Assembly (NCBI GenBank): GCA_963555705.1
Contig: OY743179.1
Location: forward strand, 24,988,192-25,052,191
Length of the DNA stretch: 64,000 nucleotides
Direction: 5' to 3'
From: Ligustrum vulgare
Taxonomy: Eukaryota > Streptophyta > Magnoliopsida > Lamiales > Oleaceae
Part shown: in pieces, positions 55,092-64,000 of the stretch
Layout of the letters: the number at the start of each line of letters is the position of its first letter
Numbering within the stretch: position 1 is the first letter of the stretch
The notes under the pieces: generated by a model
The model's input: the letters and a program-made list of their open reading frames with translations, nothing else
The model's database searches: none
What the model was told of the DNA's origin: nothing
Translations under genes and position numbers: made by a program

Positions 55092-57246
55092 ATCTCTAAA
55101 AAAAAATGTAGAAGATAACTAGATAAGCTGCGCAGACAAATGGGATAGATGTATTAATTTAGGGTATAATTGGGTTATGGACTACATACCCAATTGGGCC
55201 AGGCTTCCAGTGGGCCTTTTTAATACAAAAAGGGAAATTTACACAAGTAACTAGATTAAATGGATTACAATTGAAAAATATTACAGAATTTTCTATATTT
55301 AGAAAAAATATCAAATTTTCATGAGAGAGTGCATTATTTGATTAAACTCATTAATTATGGATCATTTTATTTAGAGATATTGTTACCATTTATTTATCAA
55401 ATTAAATTAAGTAGTTACTAGTTACCATGAGAGATTAACGTATTATTTGATCAAAAATGCTAGTTGTACTTAGAACATGACAAATAGGTTGACAAAAAAA
55501 TGAGTTGGCAAGTTTATGAATGTTGATTTAAAATTTGATGTGATGTGTGAATTAATATGATTCTGCCAACTATGCAATATGTCAATCTATATGTCAAATT
55601 ATAAGTACTTGTAGCAAAATTGTTATTTGATTGACCTCATTAATTCTGAAATTGATATTAATTTCGATAATTAATTATGAATCACGTTATTATGATGAAC
55701 AGGGTCTTCACAATATTACAGTACATGTAAATACATAATAGTTGCAGGCATTACAGTGCATGTAACATTAAAAAATATTTTGTAATGTTCAGTAACGATT
55801 TGAAATTTTCAACTAAAACTGTGCAATACCAAGAAATTGTATACTTAACAAGAATATGACTTGATCTACCTAGAACTGCTAACATAGGGCTCTGATACAA
55901 CTTTTATACAAACATCAAAACCAAGAATATATCAAACATTTGAAAGTTTATACAGGAACTTGGACTAAAACAAATTTGCTTCGCTCGATCGCAAGTACAT
56001 AACCACAGACATCAAGATGAAGCGAATCTTAGGGCATAGACTCGATTGAACTCGTCTATATGATACTCAAACCCTAACTCGAATCCTAGAGCCAATACTT
56101 TATATTGATTAAAGGAAACCACAAGGAATTAGAATATTTCTCTCCCCAAAAATGCACATTAGTGTTCAGATTTCACAAAGATCGAAAAATATCAACTTCC
56201 AATCTCTAGTTTGGAAGGATAACAGATAGAGAGAGGAAAAGAATCTAGAAAACCAAAATCAGACGGCAATAACTTAACTCAGATTATGACCTATGGAGCA
56301 ACTAATGCAGTGTTCGGTAAAATGATTTTTAAATCATTTATAATCACTTCAATTGTGAATACAACTTTTTAACCACACATATTCTCTCTCCAATTTTTAA
56401 TCCTATATCTACCTCGAGATCCGCAAAAAAATCAAAGAAACTGGTTTTTTTAATAGTCGAACAGAACGTAAGGTATATAATACCAGCCATTGATCACCAT
56501 ATCAATCCAACGGTCCAAGGCTTCCCTGATGATAAAAGGATAAGAGTTGAGTTGCAACTTGAAAAAATTCGCATTTCTCCACACACATTTTAATCAACAA
56601 TGGACTCAGATATTATATCACTGTTTGTTAAAAATTCTATGTTTAAAAATATGTTTTTTTATATTTTCGAGGTAGAATATGTGATTGAAAAATGAAGAGA
56701 GAAAATATGTGTGATTAAAAAATGATTTAGAGAATTGTGTTATTTAAAAATATAAAAAAAAAAAAAAAAAATACACATTTTGCCAAACAAAGGCACTTGT
56801 CATGTTATTGGGCAATTGCTCTTGGAACAGTAACTGGTCATTAGCACATGTCACATCATATCATTACCCATAATAGAGGATACCTTTGGGATCACAGCCT
56901 TATCATAGAGCCTTGGTGACAAAAGAAAATAATATGGAGGATATGGTTCCCTGAGTACCGTAATTCTTATCCACTTTATACGTAGGATTAACATGTGACA
57001 GAAAAATTATTTTTGCTACATGACAGATTCACACATAAAGTGGGTAAAAATTATGGTGTTCATTGTGGGCACTATATCCTTGCTTAAGAAAATAAATGAT
57101 AAAAATGGGAGAGTGGTAGATTGTTACATTTTCTATGAGTGTATTTACAATGTATGCACACTTGCATAAATCTGGCACATATCTTTACATACTGAAACAA
57201 AAAAAAAAAAATTCAAATAACAAAAGAAGGATGAAAAAAATAACAA
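55092..57246. other. AT-rich intergenic with MITE-like pieces
   Basis: No gene was seen. 56310-56450 and 56620-56790 share inverted words (GTTCGGTAAAATG / CATTTTGCCAAAC, and CCTCGAGAT / TTTCGAGGT), suggesting an AT-rich MITE of roughly 480 bp; TSDs were not resolved. 56939-57079 is the second copy of the MITE found in intron 7 of the DUF1336 gene. Confidence 0.45.
56939..57079. mobile_element. MITE, second copy of the intron 7 family
   Basis: 141 bp, from GGATATGGTTCCC to GGGCACTATATCC, an imperfect inverted repeat throughout, like 51485-51632. Shared words include ATTAACATGTGAC and GACAGATTCACACAT. Confidence 0.7.
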
Positions 57247-57904
57247 AAAATGGGTAGGGGTGGACAAAATTCGATTTGGTTCTGGTTCTATAGGAACCAA
57301 ACCGAATCATGAACCGATAGTTTTTTTTACCAATGGAACCAATCGGTTTTTATAAAGATATGGAACCAAACCGCTCGATTCTGGTTTGGTTTGGTTTGGT
57401 TCCGTTCCTAATACATTACTTAAATTTTCAAATATAAATGTAAATTATCATCACCATACGTCCACACCATATCCATAAGTTAGTAATGACTAATGAAATT
57501 CATTTATTAAAGTCTAAACTAATACACAAATATCAAGTTACATCTCCATACAAAATATTGTCAAATAAAAATAATTTAAAAATGTAGAGAATGAGTCATT
57601 GATAGGAATTAATCTTATTAAGCTACAAGACGTCTTTCATGCTTAGCCAATCAATTCATTAATGTGAAGCCATCAAAACTACATGAGAAAAATGAAATAT
57701 GAAATTAAAATAGTCAAACAAAGAAAAGTCACTAAAAAGTAAAAACAACTAAGATGCACGAATTGCTTGCTACTCACTTACCAACAATGAATGAGGCATC
57801 TATTAATCATTTAATACTCCATTGCTTGTGACCTCTCTTTGAGAAACTCTGAAAAATATAAACAATAAAACAAACATAAATAAACTATTAATTTCGTACA
57901 ATTA

Positions 57905-58735
57905 TTAAAATGTAATGTGAAAATATATTATAAAATTTTCATTACCAGACTCAATTTCTTCGTAGAACTCCGTCTCCTCGATGCAAATTATGTCTTGAGT
58001 TACTCTCAAAAGCCTAGATTCTTCCCGTAACCAGTTTTGGGTACATATTAGAGCCTCAACTGTAGCAGGAGTTAAAGAGCTCCTAAAACAATCAAGAATG
58101 CGCCCTCCGGTGCTAAATGCTGACTCAGAAGCAACTGTAGATATAGGAATGGCAAGCACATCTCTTGCAATTTTAGACAAAATTTTAAATCTTGGAGTAT
58201 TTATCTTCCACCAATTCAAAATGTCAAAATCTTCATCAGAAACATCCTCAGTAGGTTCCATCAAATATCTTTGAATCTCATCCTTTCCAGAAAAACTGTG
58301 TTTGTTAGTTTTTAATTTCTTGTACCCAAAATCAAAATTCTCATAGTCATTCCAATCATCATCAGAACCCTCCAACAAAGTGACTACATTATTAGAATCA
58401 CCACTACCACTAGCTCCATCATTAGTGTTTTCCCATCCCTTGTATTGGTTATACAAAGCATACAATAATTTGTTTACTTCATTTTTTGTAACTTCAACCT
58501 TGTCAGAGTCATACAAGATACCAATACAATGTACAACAAACTCCAATTTATATCTAGGATCAAGCACAACTGCTACAATCAAAATCTTGTTCATCTTATC
58601 AACATTCCCCCAATACTTATCAAACTTACCCTTCATGTTATTTGCCATGTTACTCATCACACAATCTTGTTTGTCACCCATTCTCTTCAAAATTTGCTCA
58701 ATTTTACCCAAGACAAAGAATTCAATCACTCCCAA
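57905..58735 (-). pseudogene. hAT transposase, C-terminal part (RICESLEEPER-like)
   Basis: 276-codon open frame. NNMKGKFDKYWGNVDKMNK and ILIVAVVLDPRYKLEFV belong to the RNase H-like/DUF4413 part. EIQRYLMEPTEDVSDEDFD, ILNWWKINTPRFKILSKIAR and STVASESAFSTGGRILDCFR form the hATC dimerisation domain, ending with ALICTQNWLR. The BED zinc finger and first catalytic residues expected over the preceding 350-400 residues are absent: 58740 onward is unrelated. A domesticated gene (RICESLEEPER type) is an alternative, but the TIRs and TSD show a transposon. Confidence 0.9.
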
Positions 58736-58825
58736 TCAATTAATTTAACATTCATCTCCTATAGATTTCCTCCAATTTGAAAAGGATATTGTGAAACTGG
58801 GTTGGTAGTAGATTAAGAACTCACA

Positions 58826-58985
58826 ATGCGATCTTGGAGGAGTTTAGCGCCCTCAGCAGCGGCTCCCTGGCTTCAGTGGCTTGTCGGATGAGTGAATCAG
58901 TGTAGTTCTTGAGAGTGCGTGTGAGGTTGTTTTTATTCCCCGCCTCCACTGCCTTGTTCACAGCCAATCGCAGCCAGACACTTCT
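58826..58985 (-). pseudogene. Captured host exon of unknown gene in the hAT element
   Basis: On the minus strand a frame reads LRLAVNKAVEAGNKNNLTRT and continues KNYTDSLIRQATEAREPLL RALNSSKIA, ending at a good donor (ATT-GTGAGT). Base composition is higher in GC than the surroundings and codon-like. I do not recognise the family. An in-frame TGA lies just before, and no start codon is clear. It looks like a first exon with its donor site taken from a host gene. Confidence 0.4.
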
Positions 58986-59384
58986 TCAATTACCGCAGGA
59001 GGAAATGCCGAAATGGAGATGGAGGAGATGGGAATCTATTAGGTTAGAATTAATTGGGTTATGAATTAGAATTATGACCGACCGTATACTGATGTCTGAT
59101 TTTGGTTTTGGACCTGGGTTGGGCTTGTGGGCCTGTGGCGAGTATGGTAAATGAAATTTAGACTATTTCATTTGTGTTACTTTTAAGACTAATTAAAATT
59201 AAATTATCAAAAAAAAATTTTAAATTTGACTTGGGCTTCGGTTCTCGGTTCTAGAATAAGAACCGGAACTGGTCAGTTCTCCATATTAAGAACCAAATCA
59301 ATAATTTTTTTTTGATAAAATCGAACAAAACCGCTCGATTTGGTTTGGGTCGGTCTGGACATTTTGTCCACCCCTAAAAATGGG

Positions 59385-60839
59385 TACATGATTGGAGTGT
59401 TACTAATGCAATTAGAGCCTCAAAATTGTTGATCTTTTTAAACGAGCAACCGTGTGGTAGATTTTCGAAGGTGAAACATCTATAGTTGGTATTGAGCTAT
59501 TAAAGTCAATGCTTTCAGATCTAATCTGATCATCGTCCCAGTCAAGGGTAGAGAGTCAACCCAAAGTTGACTCATGGTCGACCCAATAATTAAAATAACA
59601 TTTAAAAATATCATTAGATTTAAAATAATAAAAGAAAAAACATGGGTCAAATCTAAGAGCCTGGATTGAAAAGACCCACGAGTTTCATCAAAACGAGTTC
59701 TAGAGATCACCTGACCATTTTTTTACCCCGGTTGCAGTTTTTCGATTGACCCGACCTGGTCAAATGGAGTTTGGCAACATTGATTAAAGTTCACTTTACT
59801 AAAATGTTAACATCTCTGCAAAAGGGCTGTCAAACACTTTTCAATGGAAAATTGGTGGTAACAAAATATTTTTCAGATAGTTAACTTGTCTAAAAATTAT
59901 TTTCTTAAAAAATATCAATTGAAAGTATTTAATTGAACTAATTTTTTACGTGAAAAATTAGTTCAATTAAACACTTCCAATTGATACTTTTCAAGAAAAA
60001 GATGAAAAAAGTAAGGAATTTTTCTAATTTTATTATTTAATTGACATTATTTTCCATGATAAATAAAATAAAATTTAACTATTTTAATCAAATTAATTAT
60101 TTTTTTTTAATTTTTCACTCATTTGTACTTGAAAATAGTAACGTTAATTTCTGAAGAAAAAAAGAATCAATTAACAATAAAAATGATCAAACGTGACGAA
60201 AAACTTTTTCACACAAGGCTGAAAATATTTTCTCACCAAATAGGTAAAAAAATATTTTCAAGACACATGATTTACAAGACGTTTTCTAGTCAAATTTGAC
60301 TGATCAAACATAGCCTAAATATTATGTGTTAATGACTTTTCATTCTGCAAATTTATTGGTGGTAAAATTTACACCAAACCCGTTCCAGGCTCAACCATGC
60401 CCAGACCTACTCACCCTATAACGAGCCAACCCGGCTCACTTCCATGACTACACGACTTCAAAGATTCTACTTGTACTCTCTCATTGGAGAGGTTATACTT
60501 TATACAGGAACGCAGCACGAGCATTGAAAAGTTCATTCAAAACAACAAAATAGCAATAAAAAGAATCTTTAAACTAAATAAAAATAAAATTATAAACATG
60601 AATCAACGAATCAATTACGTCAAACAAAATATTATATAAATAACTCTTTTCCAATCTAGCTGACCCGTTTATCTTATTCATTTTTTGAAGTTTTCTAAAT
60701 AGAGTGACAAAATGTGGAGTCCGAAAGTCAAGTTTTTCAAGCTTAAACGGACCTTAAAAGCAAAGGCATAAGAAAACAATGAATATGAAATTGTCAATTG
60801 CCAAAAAAAGGAATATGCTAAAACACGAAACAACACAGG
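59385..60839. other. AT-rich intergenic with a foldback structure
   Basis: No gene was seen. 59901-59998 is an imperfect hairpin with arms of about 47 bp (TTTAATTGAACTAATTTTT and its complement) around TACGT. It may be the centre of a larger MITE spanning about 59830-60310. 59510-59770 has scattered GGTCGACCC and GACCCGACCTGG words like a degenerate hAT MITE, without clear ends. Confidence 0.4.
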
Positions 60840-61109
60840 CGTAAACATTTCAATTCAAGAAGATATTGCTATTTCATTTCTACCCAGACAGACGAGACCA
60901 ATTCAAAAAAGACACATCCACCTACATAAAAAAGTTTCGAATCACCCACCAAAAAAGCTAAAGGAAACCGGTAACAAGTAAACGACCAGTTCAGTAAGGG
61001 AGGAGACTAGACCGTATTTGATAGTATTAAAGAGAGAAGATGATAAAATCTGTCACTCCAATATCCAATCCTGTCCAGCGCTGCAATACCAAACTTGCAC
61101 CTGGTAGTA

Positions 61110-61682
61110 TTACTCTGCTTGAACATGGGCAGCTTGACCAACATGGTGACCAAAATTCCCACTAAAACCCCTGCCACCCCTCCCTCTGAAATGATTGTTC
61201 CGGGGGTAATAATTGCCCGCCTGGTCATAGAATTGGCTGCGGCCATTCTGATAGCCTCCCCTATCGCCGCCATTCTGGTAGCCTCCCCTACCGCTGCTGC
61301 GACCTCCACGGCTATTAGGATATCCTCCTCTACGGCCACCCCCATCCCCACCTCGTCCACTTCTATAATTTTGATTCGACCGTCGAGGAACATTCTGTTG
61401 ATCCTTTGATTCATGATCCCTAGAAATTTGCTCCACTTCTGTATCTGGGGTGACAGGCTCCATTTGAGGTTGGAGTTCTGCTGAGTTTTCTACTTCTGAT
61501 CCTCCTCCCTGCAACCAAAAAGAATAGATCAATAATTAAAATTTTGCAAGGCTCAATTTTTTTACCATAAAAACTGCCCATTAGGAGAACCAATAAAATA
61601 CCAGATGATGTTCTTCCACATGATCAGATTGATCATCATAAACTTCACTGACATGTGCTTGTGCACTGGGTGATTCTTTTGC
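61110..61682 (-). CDS. RGG-rich RNA-binding protein, last two exons (partial)
   Basis: Terminal exon 61508 down to the stop at 61112-61110, and the preceding exon 61682-61602, joined in phase 0 across an 93-bp GT-AG intron. The penultimate exon encodes AKESPSAQAHVSEVYDDQSD and DHVEEHHL, acidic. The last begins GGGSEVENSAELQPQ, stays acidic, then turns into an RGG/RG box: RSGRGGDGGGRRGGY, SSGRGGYQNGGDRGGYQNGR, then AGNYYPRNNHFRGRGGRGF and ends AAHVQAE. RGG boxes bind RNA and are arginine-methylated in known proteins. The N-terminal exons, to higher coordinates or outside the window, were not identified, so the family is uncertain. The 3' UTR probably spans about 60840-61109. Confidence 0.75.
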
Positions 61683-63062
61683 CTAAATAGAACATTTGAA
61701 AATAAGAAAAAGGTGAGAGAGGGACTCTGCAAGGAACTAAAGAAGAAAATTATATTCAGACAGATAAAGTGATCGAATTAACAAGAAACTCAGAACAGAA
61801 TATTTAGCAGACACAATCAAACATATATAGGGATTGTGTGATCTAATCTACGACTTCATAATGCTACAGATGGAAGGATCCTCAGAGGTGAGTGCAAGTA
61901 CAACGTGAAAACTGAAGCATCTAATTCCAAAGCATATACGTCTATTTAACCCGTCTAAACAACGCAGACTATCATAAAGAATTCAAGTATAGTTTAGTCA
62001 CTAAGTTGAGCCAACATAAGACCAGACTATCTTGAATTGGGAACTGGGAACAGGCCAGTTTTTAAAACCCGGTTTTCATTTTTTTGTTCTTTTTAGCTAC
62101 TTTTGTGTATAATTTTATTTTCTAAATGAGTAAATATTAGTTTATTTGTAAAATAACTTGTTTTTTAGAAATTTTTGTGATTTTTGGAATAATTTCTTAT
62201 GTTTTAATTGAAATCAGTTCGACCCCTGTTCTACCCAGTCGGACCTTTTGACCCTTAACCCGTTGCCTTTTCTGGTTTGAACCAGTTTCCGATTTTCTAA
62301 ACACTGATAAATAAGTAAAGATGCTCAATCACGGGGGCATAGACTATCAGAAGCAAAGAATAAGCAGGAAAGTGAATAGCATTATTTTCACCTAGAAATT
62401 CAGTGTCTTATTTACGGGACAAATTTCCTAGATCTAACAGGAATACAGGATCACTTCTGGCATGTGTGAGAAATCCTGATAGCCATGTATGTTTGTGTAT
62501 ATTTAATTCATTAAAGTGGTAAAATGTAGTTCAAAGAATAACCATTAAAAACAGTATTCTAATATGAAGGGTACAAATTTCCACTAATAAAAATCATAAA
62601 GTTCAAGATGCTGCAGAAGAAGAAAACGGAAGAAAAAGATAAAGATGATTCCTGAGAAGTCCTCACAATCAAAGCCAAAGCTGTGTACGTATTGGTGTGT
62701 GTTCCATGTCAGTGTGTATCTACTTCTTGTTGGACCATCAAATCCCACTAATTGTCAGATAAGGGGCCATGGTCAATAAACGTCTAAAACTGAACCCACT
62801 AATACACAGTGAACTTTTACAACAGAAAAATAAGTTTTAGAATGAGATTTAGGTTAACATGTTGAAACTTGAAGGCAAGTACAAAATACTGCATTGTTTC
62901 CTTAAGCTTAAACAGTAAGTGGAGACACAGAACTATCAAAATCAATTTGTAACATTAAATGCGCATGATCAATTCGTTTGGTACAACATGGACCATAGTT
63001 GGATCTTGTCTAGTATCTATTGATGCCTGCATCACCATGAGGGATGAGTTCACATAACACGG
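61683..63062 (-). other. Probable intron or intergenic sequence of the RGG gene; possible MITE end
   Basis: No further exon could be supported. 62041-62306 has GGCCAGTTTTTAAAACCCGG and, at the other side, TTTGAACCAGTTTCCG and TCTAAACACTG. These are typical of a hAT-like MITE end (CAGTGTTTAGA on the complement), but no TSD was resolved. The remainder is AT-rich. Confidence 0.35.
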
Positions 63063-63072
63063 ACACTAAAGC

Positions 63073-63420
63073 TAGGTTGCATCCACACCCTGTCGGGAGC
63101 CAACGTGTCGTGTCCGACACCAATACTCTCCGGACACTTTCCGACACGTGTCGAAGCTACACCATATACATCAAAATGAAAAAGGAGAAGTGGCAAAATG
63201 CATGCAATTAAAAAAATGATAAATCTAACTTACAAATTTGTTTTTATTTGATATCCTCATTTTGATTCAATAAATATACAATGTGTTGTTTGTAAATAAG
63301 ACTAAAATAATAATAAATTAAAAAAATTAATTTGCGTGTCCCCAACGTGTCGTATCTTAACTTTTTAAAAAAATCACATGTCGACATGTCCGTGTCGCGT
63401 GTTGGTGTCCGTGCAACCTA
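63073..63420. mobile_element. MITE with GACACGTGTCG words and 10-bp direct repeat
   Basis: Ends are TAGGTTGCATCCACACC and GGTGTCCGTGCAACCTA, an imperfect inverted repeat. ACACTAAAGC at 63063-63072 is repeated exactly at 63421-63430. Internal sequence repeats GTGTCGTGTCCGACAC and CCGACACGTGTCG near the left side and GTCGACATGTCCGTGTCG at the right. The 9-10 bp TSD points to a Mutator-type MITE, although the TAG start could also suit hAT with an extended match. Confidence 0.85.
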
Positions 63421-63430
63421 ACACTAAAGC

Positions 63431-64000
63431 AAGCAAAACATGTATTTTGATAACATGGGAGCTCCAAGCGGAACTTAAAGACCTCAGGAATGACAAAAGG
63501 TACCTCAGGAGATATATGGCTTATCATAAGGAGATCGAGAGATAACTGAAGAAAGTATTTCATTGGGTGGGTGTGGGTGCGTCTGTGATTTTTTTTGTTT
63601 ATTTTAATTTTTTTTAATTTAATTTTTTTTTTTTTTTTTTTTATCAAGAGATCCAGCTGGCAAACAAATCAAAATCATATGACTCAACACCAAATAACAA
63701 ATTTGACTATGCATTTACATAGCCGGAAAATGACGAAAACACTGTTAAGAAAGAGAATTGAGATTGTTTACCATGTGCTGAGAGGATTATGTAGTTAGAA
63801 CGGAATAAGCCAAAAAAACAACAAATTTATACAAGGCACCAGCAGTAACATTATATATGCTGCCCGAGCGATGCATGCAATCTAGTTTTGCAATTATTGG
63901 TCTCTCTTCATCTCATGCTTAGATAAGCATGTCAGCCATGTGAATTACAAGAAAGATGGAAGGTGAAACTGTGGATACCCAATGGCGTATAAAACTGACA
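63431..64000. other. No supported gene at the window end
   Basis: A poly(T) tract lies at about 63618-63643. Minus-strand frames here are lysine-rich because of the homopolymers. An upstream exon of the RGG gene could be hidden in this interval, but none could be supported from splice sites and composition. Confidence 0.4.

Larger units (their letters stand above)
57255..59376 (-). mobile_element. hAT element with transposase remnant and captured exon
   Basis: Ends are TAGGGGTGGACAAAA and ATTTTGTCCACCCCTA, good inverted repeats. AAAATGGG at 57247-57254 is repeated exactly at 59377-59384. The termini carry GGTTTGGTTTGG / GGTTCTCGGTTC words, as in the MITEs of this window. Inside are the C-terminal half of a hAT transposase (minus strand) and, upstream of it, a short exon-like host sequence. 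The transposase N-terminus is missing, so the element is defective. It may be related to the source of the TAGGGGTGG MITEs, but the internal sequences differ. Confidence 0.92.

Noticed and set aside
57905..58735. Domesticated RICESLEEPER-like gene
   Set aside because: The frame lies between hAT inverted ends with an exact TSD and lacks its N-terminal half.
61095..61409. 104-codon plus-strand frame rich in A, T, I and S
   Set aside because: It is the antisense of the RGG-coding exon, whose splice sites and composition identify the minus strand as coding.

Overview
The window looks like gene-poor, AT-rich nuclear DNA from a flowering plant, most likely a eudicot. The reasons are intron-containing plant genes, plant-type LTR retrotransposons primed by initiator-Met tRNA, CACTA, hAT and Mutator-like DNA transposons, a TRIM, a tRNA-derived SINE and many MITEs. 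I see no bacterial operons, rRNA, intact tRNA genes or CRISPR.

Only two host genes stand out. (1) Positions 47690-52016 (+) hold a complete nine-exon gene of the DUF1336 / EDR2 C-terminal family: 1455 bp spliced, 484 residues, N-terminal MGACVS, one GC-AG intron. (2) Positions 61110-61682 (-) hold the two last exons of an RGG-rich, probably RNA-binding protein. Its upstream exons were not recognised.

The rest is mostly transposon strata, many dated relative to each other by target site duplications (TSDs) read directly from the sequence. 1-4139: two tail-to-tail copies of a 3-kb Mutator-like element; a third copy lies at 26821-29877. At least two of the copies carry a piece of a RING-type E3 ligase gene. 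6151-8707: solo LTR (TSD AACAC). 9517-19504: a minus-strand LTR element without coding capacity (TSD TGTAC), invaded by a Ty3/Gypsy element at 12545-16849 (TSD CTAAT), whose gag is split by a hAT MITE at 13840-14332 (TSD ATCGTAAT). 20668-25721: a foldback Mutator-type element (TSD TTCTCAATT) invaded by a CACTA element at 20963-24459 (TSD AAC), which carries a shortened exon of a NIK-type LRR receptor kinase with both splice sites. 26167-26660: a SINE (TSD CAAAGCTAG) split by a TRIM. 35047-36344: hAT element (TSD GAAGAAAC) with another GAGCTCG-rich element inside. 36444-43902: the 5' part of a minus-strand Gypsy element whose gag is split by a second defective Gypsy element, 37578-42897 (TSD CCACC). 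44358-46867: a TRIM split by a solo LTR with a partial internal duplication. 54001-59376: three more hAT elements, the last with a C-terminal transposase remnant and a captured host exon. 63073-63420: a MITE with a 10-bp direct repeat.

The most interesting theme is repeated capture of host exons (RING E3, LRR-kinase, one unidentified exon) by three different transposon superfamilies, together with long inverted repeats that could be transcribed into double-stranded RNA. I found no sign of a wholly new molecular system. All identifications come from reading the sequence; no database search was possible.
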